64,000 bases of DNA from a virus, in the IMG/VR virus record IMGVR_UViG_3300044634_002329, positions 55,986 through 119,985 of that record; one strand, given 5' to 3'. Position 1 is the stretch's first letter. Each line of letters opens with the position of its first letter. The notes below the pieces were generated by a model. That model was not told the origin of the DNA, searched no databases, and was given only the letters and a program-made list of their open reading frames with translations. Below are positions 33,701 to 40,500 of this stretch, one piece after another. Both the position numbers and the translations under genes were made by a program.

Positions 33701-36700
33701 ATACATTACAAACTGGTTTTACATTTAAAGATAAAAATACAGGTTTAGATGAAGAAGGTGCAGATAAAGCATTTTCAGATGGAGCTCAAAATAAAATATT
33801 GTTTGGACCTTCAGGTATTAGAAAAACAATAAATGGAGAAACATCAGTAGATACATATAATCCAAATGTAACTACTAAATCTACTGATGTGGTTAAAGAA
33901 GTACATCCAGCACCTGAAAAATTAAGCCCAGGAGCTTTAAAGTTAATGGCAAGAAATACTAATCAAATCTTTGGTAAAAATCTTGATAGTACAGTAGATT
34001 TTGTAATATTCTATGCTCCTGAAACAAACAATCCTTTAAGACCTAAAGGTGGTACAGGACAAGCTGTAGAAATGGCTAGAAGAAAAGGTATCCCAACTAT
34101 TAATTTAGCTAATAGTAATTGGAGAGAAGAGTTAAAAACTGCACTTGCTAATAGATCTACTCAATCACCTACTAAAGTTGAAGTAAAAGCTTTTAGAACA
34201 TCAGGTACTTTTTCATCTACAGTAGACTATGCACAAAGAGGTTCCGGAACATATTATGCATTAGATAAACCATTTCAAGAACTAGGAAGAACAGATAAAG
34301 TTGAAGAAGTAAATGTATCTTATAACCCATCTAAAACTTTAGATGCAACAACTGAAGAAGGTCAATCTAAATTTATGGAGATTAAAAGAAAAGCTGTTGA
34401 AGGTAAAACTTTTGATGAAATAAAAGATTTAAATGATGCAGTTTCTCAAGAAATGATGAATAATGGATATGAGTCATTAATTGGTTGGATTGATGAAGAT
34501 GTACCTAATGTAGGTAGAGAACTTGTTATATATCCTACTCAATCATCTACTGATACAAACTATCAATTACCACAAAATAGAGAATTAGAAGAATACGTAG
34601 CATCTGAAAAAACTATTAGAGATTTAGCTGCTAGAATGTCTGATAGAATAGGTATACCTTTTATATTTGAATCTGATAGAACTAAAGAATATAAAGGTAA
34701 ATTAGAAAGTGATAGACAAGTATTAGATGCAGATCCTGAAGATGGAGTTACTTATGGAAATGTAAAAAATACTGCTTTTATTAATTTAGCTTATGCTACA
34801 TTAGATACTCCTATACATGAAATATTAGGCCACCCTATTATCAGAGCTATTAAAAATAATACAAAAGGGACTTTTTATGAACCTAAATATGACAATTCTT
34901 TAAATCAATGGGTTATTGAAGAACATAAAATTGATGATTATGATGTTCATTTTTTTAATACAAAAAAAGAAGCTGATGCTTTTTATAAAAGTAAACAAAG
35001 TCAACTTTATCAAAACTTACTTAAAGAACTTGAAACAGGTAAAGGTAAAGAAGTATTAGATAGAATTAAAAGAGATTATAATAAAAAATTTGAAAGAGGT
35101 AAATCATTTACATTTGAAGGTAAAGATTACATTGCAGATAATGCAAGTAAAACAGGTTATAGAGATAAATATGGAAATGATGTAGAGTCTAATGAGTTAG
35201 AAATTAGTTTATTTGCTTATGAATTAAAACATAAAGATAAAATTTATTATACTTTAGAAGAGCAACAAGAAGAAGCTCTTGTAGAACTTTTAGGTATGAT
35301 GACAGCTGGAAAACTTGATGCAGTTAAAGATGGTAATTTAATTTCTCTTTTAAAAAGACTTCTTAAAGAAATAAAAACTTTTGTAAAAGATCTTTTAAAA
35401 CAAAAAGAAATAGAAATAAATAAGTTACCTGATAATATGACATTAGGGGATATATCTGATATATTAGCTTATAGTAATTCTAAACTTATACTCCCTGGTA
35501 ATGAAGTAGAATATACTACTCCTGATAATCAAAAATTTAAAACTTATCAAGAAGCAAGTAATCATATTAGTCAATTAGTTAAAAATATTAAAGATGTTGA
35601 TTTAGATAATATTAAGATTGAAAATAAAGGTATTCCTAATCATTTTCAAAAAGATACGTATCAAGGAGACAGAGACTATACTGATTGGTATTCATTTAAT
35701 GATGGAAAATATTATGTAGAACGAGATGGACAAAATTATGAAGATGGTTTTAGTAGAACAAAAGAAATAACTAAACAAGAATTTGAACAAGCTTATATAG
35801 ATTCTCAAAACTATGGAGGAATGATTGGTAAAGGTACTATTGATTCTGATATTACTTCTTTTATAGCAAAAAATAAAGAATATGAACAATCTAAAGAAAT
35901 TATAGATGAATGGAAAAAAATAAATAATATTCAATATAAACCAGAAGAAATATATAGTAGAGGTCAAGAATTTACTTCAGTTGTTGGAGCTTATTCTGAT
36001 TTTGATGTAAATCTTATGATGCAAAATTTATTATCTCATATTGAAGATAATGAAAAAGCTGGAGGTAAATTTGCAATATCAGCATTTACTAAACCTATTG
36101 ATAAAAAAATATCACATCTAGAAGGGGGAGGAGGTAAAATTAAATTTAAAATTTATCCACAATCTCAAGATATTTTATGGGCTGCTAATATTGATGTATA
36201 TTCTGGTAGTGTTTGGGATGCTGCAGACAAAGTAAATAAAGATAAAAAATCTGAATTACTTGGAGTAAGTTATACTAAATATCCTTCATTAGACAATGTA
36301 AATGCTGTACAACCTAATTTAGCTTCTATTGTAGATGATTTAGCTCATCATCATAATGAATTAGGTATTTCTTTAACTGGTAATAACTTTAGATTAGAAT
36401 ATGATGATAATATTCCTAACACAACTAAAAAAATTATTGATAGTATTAATTCTATATTAGATCAAAAATATGGTAAAATAATTAAACCTGAAATTAAAAA
36501 ACAAGAACAACAAATAATAAAATATGGGTTATTTAGTAAAGGTGCTAATGATATTTTAGATGAGTTTAATACAAAAGAAGAAGCTCAAACTGCTGTAGAT
36601 TTTAATAATAAATTATTAATTGATGGAGGAGAGTCAGCAGACTATTCTGTAGTTCCAATTAAAAATATAGGTATTCAACCAACTCAAACTAAAAATAATA

Positions 36701-37551
36701 TAAAAGAAGATATTAAAGATGTTAGAGAAAAAATAAGAAAACAATATGATGAAACTATATTTCATAAATATAGTAAAGATGAATTAGAAATTGTTCCTTT
36801 TGAAGATCAAAAAGGTTATTTTATAATTCAAACTAAACAAAAAAATGCTAATGGTTATCCATTAGATGATACTATTAATATTTTTAAATCAGAAGATTTA
36901 GCTAAAGCACATATTGAAAAAAATTATAATGAATTAAAAACAATAAAACCTAAACCAGATTATACTACACAAGCTTTAATTAATACTAAAATAGCTGCAC
37001 TTAAAGAAATAGCTAAAAAATATCCAAGAACTTTAATTAGAAATGAAGTTAAACCTATAAATGAATTAAAATCATTTAATCAATTTGAAATAGATGAATT
37101 ACCATTTCAAAAATTAAAGTCTAAATCTTTTATTAATAATAATAATATATCACCTATAGAAAATGATCAAGAAATGTTTAACCAAATGGTTAAACAAAAC
37201 AATGGTCAATACCCTAAAAGATTTGAAAATCAAGGTAGAGTTTGGTTATTAAATGCAAATAACTTATATGATTCTATTGATGATGTATCTAAAAGTATCA
37301 TTATTAAAAACATGAATATGGTTACTGGACAAATTGAACCAGAAATAAAAACAGAAACACCAGTTAATCAAGAAGAATTATTTAATTTTATACAATCAAT
37401 TAATAATTCAATTTTAAATGAAGGGTTAGATGTAATATTAGCTAATAATGGAATAAATGTACAAGATATTCTTGATGAAGCTAGTAAAGTTACAACTCAA
37501 GAAGAATTAACTGATTTAGAAAATAATTTAAAGAAATACATATGTCGTTAG
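21781..37551 (+). CDS. Giant multidomain virion RNA polymerase polyprotein
   Basis: About 5256 aa from the ATG overlapping the upstream TAA (TAATG); a TTG at 21772 would add three residues. Domains seen in order: zincin motif HEAWH at 863-867 with a Glu-rich helix at about 905-912; crAss-like multisubunit-type RNA polymerase region at about 1950-2760 with catalytic DYDGD at 2503-2507; ASCH-like domain at about 3429-3545 between two PGSTS linkers; AlkB-like 2-oxoglutarate/Fe(II) dioxygenase (H3711-x-D3713, H3842, RVVLTLR 3884-3890); SLOG/YpsA-like domain from about 3942 (TYAGIGSRQTP); an ADP-ribosyltransferase-like segment at about 4132-4254; a second metallopeptidase-like HEILGH at 4346-4351; and about 700 C-terminal residues unassigned. 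The polymerase would transcribe early genes after ejection. Processing into smaller chains is plausible but not shown. Confidence 0.85.
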   Translation: MITCPINDPEIVSLLYKLIVIKLNNFSSNETFDHEAFLKELYDEIADKTSPEVAAKYLQSVPRLLSLAAIKRFENIDIDTTALNKLSRKFKSETGIAEIIQTYSTDSDEELRRKIKEKEDAENKIPVESTSDQPVILLPTRFKAASAASGTLQQFVKVDPKKKGQHDEVIIETIDPELETTINVTNKINDLQNTTLPGEELKYQGKTLRLKVQDVVGFRKEYSDKLRKNDEESLKRSSAILAQGSKLGDVIPINAQSLLVITDDNGNFLYFDKDGNITDEANGNIVYQFLRPVRKDGKEYTVTNVYTTESSVATPEQIAQQTYDQNSDIDYDAYVKAIKQQQQEEFKALYGIQEQIKSGDKTSILLPITGVSSGVPSNLSSTIIYLNELSKFPGLDIASILTSINVITSDTASFKKGQTTVRINGGEFKINNPRMNEELMSEIAAMLMDPNPPASLKQIYLNQFIDTTKDTTRRIQFNSIDNTIELYKKTSTKNSSGTYTFGKVINRTIDLEKLKNNGYTEQERQDLEKDILQYLREGFKNGPTLININSSLIKNQKEFIRYNRDTKEPYSGDYLEFISSFPAEINLINADPGIYNRSIEFAFPGSFIDDLQKADKNLNNTEGENLSFEEILKRKEEEDNRNPVKVEARDIIANSKSEEFLNKVKNYPGNTNINPTDNFLLVAYFKAAIKEKNYTKEFANSIKNEIQSLLPLNPLSVEQVKMIEDEIDAIKEVPSPSQTQAEIKDQVEVPGAPDPINNATTNGMFTDNDIDDDIFKGLFRRGSKDEKIAREKVIAARTWWNSPELAPLRKVISLEHVANLVNSDVYASFITNASKIANPDGTLGKITANTAKGSVFQNLTIYHEAWHGFSQLFLSKQDKIDLYEELRNYTTPKGATPYATKSYLELEEMLAEDFRNYVKTGKAKASSPKRNTLFRRMVEFLKQLFGKGLKKFNNKDVLINSLNSPMAKELFDKLYIGDINKYTPLIDNSMFYSLDRGVPSVNNKRNVVLSKQDSTLAVSSIDGIFSQILNTINEKARVAGKSGAKGANIAVFLEPSRRAALYVQAKKELESKLKIEKDKLAKVEGIVNFSTLTTLQEIKDNAAGVFVNSEGKNKFIFLKSQIDDFTILEPSLKANGDRVKGEKYHGIKIVSDFYKHKTILNGKVPADIMVVTSMAQAEEQLKNYIDGNSKAYTKVIDNKLENPVLLTEDQEFIQDNIRILQTMLDNYGDENSGLVKYHMENSDFEISKTKYELDVIDENNDEAISENDLENSGRDIETFNDVKKHKQSLLQTMSKETTMLLKSLIKTDGNNVVKNRLGFPERVDFIKVFNIVAKTIGGVRDRELAYNLLKAEASKFPEIQQLIDFKYPDPNTKNSYEFDISRQFLQDFGKPKVTYKIVLAVPDEESGTIDFKLAEASLAISNITGRWQTEFVSASPSRYIKKTPDNESELNLQNILTDFSKKDELVISKAFDFAKAIGINLTVNDNIKSDFDSKLEYYGIPFMFNIVKDFAQIEQDLNNPATAASVSSAQKTFLNKFKANPIEVLRTAVPINILTTFPKGINENTQITRLAELQAKYGYDSATTGVITADGNTAYEDVNYSFMTGFVDAVNSVSNIRDLWTKNEYSHMAYLNPNTNTFTKNLRILNEIFDMHTGAKKPGKSLQLMNVNGTSQITEDENGNSNTEGTVTADLDPIGKGLQELHSMLGGGVSEFNRMSEKKNAYGLKVVGGIVGKTDPISYATKGADTDLYVDVIQFANNGNGEIYAINNHFLGYIQSEFDRIVKFKGNRREEYLNFTGFNNKVNDVNGVEKYAGEVFNDFDDILSKDTQNQLYALADQYANSNEVNIPLVQYLKTNSKLLKDIQTDITNYFDTVTEKYKTLYFDKLPYISKSILVKAGVPKEKLLTRKQVEEAQEDPKNIQTVLKAFMYNDWIHRFEVSSLMFGDRAQWNHGKEEQPKRIPGAQSDGIGFLYDQSSRDFINDVFNKTTETYGAKLTRESEDNTKYDSFKYSDVLNTAVIKDAQRESIYLAEYQAAWKKNYIEVNNYSEEEADRLVELDSKPFRKDKMDESDGIAYMTLDAYRTLHKTGRGWSVAQEALYQKVVAGETISTQDAKEFFPIYKLHYYGSLKNDLLPAMAMHKFSVAPLIPGVYPETSELGKLHKKMLKDNVQYVTFKSGSKAVTLTNGGNVDNLFANSNENSINEDFTFTVNPIFMANLKEVTVINEYYKKTLPIATQTRVIILDNLYNDGKLTNSDNAPLVNDYKNVVRDYSIVLKDELLNKIGYSLNEDGNYEGDITTFVQVLREELGNRDIPEQLLKLLNTTKEGKLSIDLSLHPQAETIEKLLLSIIQTTLIKQQTNGEPLTQMPSTFTNGIWDDQYKTLTNPADIERLLGTNTLPFYNINKTTGKTNLMKVAIALQGEYKNLLKAKDLDGNVIGTIDRLNELIKDDKWLEQNRDAISLFGPRIPNDATNTIEGAEVWHFFNESFGNAIILPTEIVAKAGSDYDGDKLFMSMPNVDKDGNYINKGIDNYDALLKETIALEKDGKLGKDRLKSGQLIELQKKYLQNLYLKKSIDLLTLPDNFGYLTKPNQTYLVEKYAEDLQKLGTGYNRYESATHGSPKKSVGPKDKQKDVVSPTRQNEISHQLYLHDANLSLEPSLGVQANFTKSHVLYKTVGVNMPATYTTSYTNFSVNRVIKSLIELPMVMRLKHNTAINEAGKEVISLSGEKTQLGTRITDINSHALNGILDRAKNSFPFDLKLVPEAINTLNYMLQAGVSEEEIFYFLTQPLIVEYIKDQKLRKSPYYSIVYGESKGSKTTASANAIIQNMINVKGVDFTSYLADINLLKLKATLESYAASAKKSKEAYNVKLKDESILYTLTPEEIINKINNGDIDPTTIKKIFNSNAKDAFEEVTESKELFTDKNYAFTTQAFSNAFLPEGIINIDFLKKHIKDSSSPAALTLFFNYLELEQQYEGMSELEKVFSPDKIKLTTAQQVIKREEAYKNLYENSKVDKASLERLTKQSVLSSFNQDKLILDLVTPLFPLRLSNEISSYITKLFNDPTESRKIRNKFGTGIDGQEFFTKKYQNAIVAYIYQNYMSRFVNADGTLTNIPESYNGKPVLVNNDINTNVIIDKDSIIINSDRVRTEYQRKVYLSANKNVGYTGDKFAKDPFNTLNSYYRYTIEKELLRTSIPIESLEQNKDFLNLLNTYNTADEAYESYISEKALANTYNRSYIVGTAKYSYTEKVLNIIKEFENTNLKDKYPILAQLAPVKTKKAVKLIQLNDKQIAKGVLGEIYINNLINLANPIIKKVDDPIDNQRISDVFKDFSLMMFYQHGVGNSKLGFVNAIDPEVYTESMTKFSQQFLNNYLSDDSLTDVYNMLMAPGNLFGNFEIKDVENEKPYSKADQLTPFELPGSTSPVANIPQNKISGVASFGSTVTANDEVIKVLGANAHSIDMIESGLRTRTTRSESEMAKYAVKVGDIIKHFGKSADGSTKTILAKVTAIHPKGTPGFKGTWNKEGWRSEDVNVIDRFKDGAAAIEFEIINNNQTPGSTSVNKKVIKNEKGLIIINNAIPTEKTIDIVKNNKDFIQETSFKQTNGSVSWGYGMQWIRSSALTDKQKQGVQIGKQIGGQEVTEEMVNQLLAGTEAKKIKGMPLYVYTNIDINGNRLPNIPNEIIEILLEQGIDVSQYDASYNSVYDKNDKGSLIVHQDNTEFNTSPIITVSLGRPMKFITYQLKDSSNYSFGTNAKNRYELTLNTISNKLVAGKLAPELKRQKNFKGDEVIGYGELTPGNLAKYAKMVGEESAALDALANSIEKIEEHTLTNGAVLVFSKENRNVFHEIIFDEETDALPMPKGFPELTINKAYKGLGKPDQMVKTKDYRVVLTLRKVNGTKELDVVDTNKLTASQPTQVPTPIQPISDIDNSNKPVLNSLPNKSSIPTMTYAGIGSRQTPQEVLNKMTEVAKYLDGLGYTLQTGFTFKDKNTGLDEEGADKAFSDGAQNKILFGPSGIRKTINGETSVDTYNPNVTTKSTDVVKEVHPAPEKLSPGALKLMARNTNQIFGKNLDSTVDFVIFYAPETNNPLRPKGGTGQAVEMARRKGIPTINLANSNWREELKTALANRSTQSPTKVEVKAFRTSGTFSSTVDYAQRGSGTYYALDKPFQELGRTDKVEEVNVSYNPSKTLDATTEEGQSKFMEIKRKAVEGKTFDEIKDLNDAVSQEMMNNGYESLIGWIDEDVPNVGRELVIYPTQSSTDTNYQLPQNRELEEYVASEKTIRDLAARMSDRIGIPFIFESDRTKEYKGKLESDRQVLDADPEDGVTYGNVKNTAFINLAYATLDTPIHEILGHPIIRAIKNNTKGTFYEPKYDNSLNQWVIEEHKIDDYDVHFFNTKKEADAFYKSKQSQLYQNLLKELETGKGKEVLDRIKRDYNKKFERGKSFTFEGKDYIADNASKTGYRDKYGNDVESNELEISLFAYELKHKDKIYYTLEEQQEEALVELLGMMTAGKLDAVKDGNLISLLKRLLKEIKTFVKDLLKQKEIEINKLPDNMTLGDISDILAYSNSKLILPGNEVEYTTPDNQKFKTYQEASNHISQLVKNIKDVDLDNIKIENKGIPNHFQKDTYQGDRDYTDWYSFNDGKYYVERDGQNYEDGFSRTKEITKQEFEQAYIDSQNYGGMIGKGTIDSDITSFIAKNKEYEQSKEIIDEWKKINNIQYKPEEIYSRGQEFTSVVGAYSDFDVNLMMQNLLSHIEDNEKAGGKFAISAFTKPIDKKISHLEGGGGKIKFKIYPQSQDILWAANIDVYSGSVWDAADKVNKDKKSELLGVSYTKYPSLDNVNAVQPNLASIVDDLAHHHNELGISLTGNNFRLEYDDNIPNTTKKIIDSINSILDQKYGKIIKPEIKKQEQQIIKYGLFSKGANDILDEFNTKEEAQTAVDFNNKLLIDGGESADYSVVPIKNIGIQPTQTKNNIKEDIKDVREKIRKQYDETIFHKYSKDELEIVPFEDQKGYFIIQTKQKNANGYPLDDTINIFKSEDLAKAHIEKNYNELKTIKPKPDYTTQALINTKIAALKEIAKKYPRTLIRNEVKPINELKSFNQFEIDELPFQKLKSKSFINNNNISPIENDQEMFNQMVKQNNGQYPKRFENQGRVWLLNANNLYDSIDDVSKSIIIKNMNMVTGQIEPEIKTETPVNQEELFNFIQSINNSILNEGLDVILANNGINVQDILDEASKVTTQEELTDLENNLKKYICR
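32022..32448 (+). repeat. Exact 16-bp direct repeat encoding PGSTS linkers around the ASCH-like domain
   Basis: ACCAGGATCTACTTCT occurs at 32022-32037 and again at 32433-32448 in the same frame, encoding PGSTS at residues 3415-3419 and 3552-3556 of the giant protein. The interval is the ASCH-like domain. An in-frame repeat at both domain edges suggests the module was inserted or shuffled as a unit. Confidence 0.75.
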
Positions 37552-40500
37552 TATCATGCCCTATTAAGTCAAGTAAAGAATATCAAGACATCTTGGCTCA
37601 AGCTAATAATAATGAAGAGGAGGCTCTAAGACTTTGGAATGAAAATGAAAAGTTAAGAGACAATCCAGATCTTAATGAGACTACAGAAGAAACTACTGTA
37701 GAGGAAGAAGAAGATTCTCCATTTAAAGAGTTAATAGACAAAGTAATTTTATTTTTAAAGAAACAGTTAAATGATTTAAAAAAGAAAAAACTTGTTGATC
37801 AGACAGCTAAAGAAAAAAGTTTAGCTGAATTGATTGCAAATATTGAAGCTGCAGAAGGAGTTCAAAGTATAAATATTTTTATTGATGATGCTATTAAATT
37901 ATCTAGACAAGCAGAAGCTAGATTAAAAACAATATTAGCTAATAAAGAAAATCTTACACCACATCAAATGATAGAGCAATTGACTAGTGTAAATGACTTT
38001 ATTAAAGGTTATGCAATCATTGATGAAATAGATAAGGTTGATATTGAAGAATTCATGAATGATGAAACTTTAATTACTGGTATAGAATTAAGTAAAATGA
38101 ATCCTAAATCAAAAATTAAAGAAATCAAGTTAATCAAAGATGAAATCAATAAACAATATATTGAAAAAGGTATTCCCTTATTAGCAGAATTTCTTAGTGA
38201 TTTTTCTCCAGAAACTTTAAAAGAACAAGGAAGTAAACTAATAGAAACAGCTGAGAAAAAAATTCAAGAAATTGAAGCTTCTAGTAAAACACCTGAGCAA
38301 AAAGCAAAAGAAATAGCACCTCTTCAAGATAGAATAGATAATATTTTAAGATCAGGTGGTGATAAAGATTCTTTAATTAAATCTCTTAAAGAAGCTACTA
38401 AAGACCAAGGAGTATTAGATTTTTTATTGGCACCACTTATTAGTTCTCCAGATAGTGTATTAGCATTATTTGCTAAGAGTATTAAAAGAGCTTTGCAAAT
38501 GGCTGCATTAAAAGATATTGAATTTGAAAAAAAAATAACTCCGGAATTTCAAAAATATGCTAAAGCTAGAGGTTCACAACAAAATGTAAAAGAATTTAAT
38601 AAACCTCTATTTGAAGAAGTTGATTATGTTTATAAAGACAAAAATGGTAAAGAAGTTACTATTAAAAGAGCTGCATTTGTTCAAAAGTTTGATATGAATA
38701 AATATAATAAAGCTCAGTCTGAATTATACAAATCATTAGGAGAAAAACCTACAGATGCTAAATCATTAGGTGCATGGAAAAAAAGAAGAAATAATTGGTA
38801 TAGACTTAATACACAATCTGTTAGTAAAGAAAAAATTGCAGAAATTGATCAAGCTAAGAAAAAAGAATTAACTGATAAAATCATTACTGCAGAAGAATAT
38901 CAAACATGGTTAGATGAAGACAGAGTAAAAGAAATTACAGAACCATCTGATCAATATCTTAATGATAAATGGCTGGCTTTATATAATATAGATGGTACCC
39001 CTAAAAATAAACTAGGAGATCATCATAAATTTTTATTAGATCAATATTTATCAGATCAAAAAAAACTACCTGTATCACAAAGACCAAACTTTTTTGTACC
39101 ATCAATTGAAAAAACAGATGCAGATAGATTAACTAGTAATTCTACAAAAGAATTTTTAAAAGATAAAATAACAGATCAATTTAAACTTAAATCATATGAT
39201 GCAGCATCTGGTATTACATCTTTATCAAATGAAGATGCTAGATTTATACCTGTATACTATAATCAAGTAATGGATATTAATGATGTAAGTTTAGACTTAA
39301 CTAGATCTATCATGATGTTTCATTCAATGACAAATAAATATGAAGCATTAAATAACTATCATGGTGAGATATCATTAATGAAAGCTGTTATTGGAAATAG
39401 AGAAGTAGCTAAAACAAATAGTAAAGGTAAAGCAATCATAGATGCATTTGCAGAAAAAAATGGACTTACAGATTTTATTAAAAAAAATGGAGAAAGTTAT
39501 TCTGAAAAACACTTAAATGCATTTATAGATATGGTTGTATATGGTGAGATGCAGAAAGCTGAAGATATTTTTGGTATCTCAGCAACTAAGCTGACTAACT
39601 CAATTATGGGATTTTCTGCTATAACTACTATATCAATGGATGTTTTAAAAGGTACAGCTAATTCTATACAAGCAAACATTCAAGTATTAATTGAAGCAAA
39701 CTCTGGTGAGTTCTTTGGTAAGAAAAATTTAGCAAAAGGTAAAGCAAAGTTTTGGAGTAAAGCTGCTCCTGCAATGGTATCTGATTGGGGAAAACCAACT
39801 CCTACTAGTTTGTATGGTCAACTACATCAATTGTATGACCCAATGCAAGGAAGATATAAAGATCAATATGGTAAAAATGTAACAGCTACAACGGCTAATA
39901 AATTGATTAGAACAGATACTTTATTTTTCAATCAGCATTTTGGAGAACTTGAAATAGCAACTACTACATTATATGCATTAATGGATAATACCATGGTAAA
40001 AACAAATGATGGTAGAGAGATTACATTATTAGCTGCATATGAAGAGTTTGGTGTAAATGATATATTTGATAAAACAGATTTTACTTTAAACAAACAACTT
40101 GATTTACAAGATAGAATACATGCTTTAAATAAAAGAATGCATGGAGTCTATAATGATTTTGATAAAGGTACAGCACAAAGGTTTTCATTAGGAAGAGTAG
40201 CTCTAATGTATAGAAAACATGTTGTACCAGGATATACTAGAAGGTTTAAAAAACTAGGAGCAGATCAAGAATTAGGTGCATATACTGAGGGTTATTATAG
40301 AGTTTTTTACGATACTGTTTTAAAAGATTTAACCAAATTTAAATTCAATATAGTTAAAAACTGGTCAACTTATGATTCATTTGAACAAGCTAATATTAAA
40401 AGAGTAATTGCTGAAATGGGTATTATAGCTTCAACAGCATTAATTATCATGATACTAGAAGCTGCTGGAGATGATGATGAGGATTTAAAAACTAATTTTG

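Noticed and set aside
21781-37551. Intein inside the giant polymerase protein
   Set aside because: The N-terminal Cys and the presence of inserted domains raised the idea, but no intein C-terminal His-Asn followed by Cys/Ser/Thr with a matching splice block was seen, and the LAGLIDADG gene lies elsewhere.
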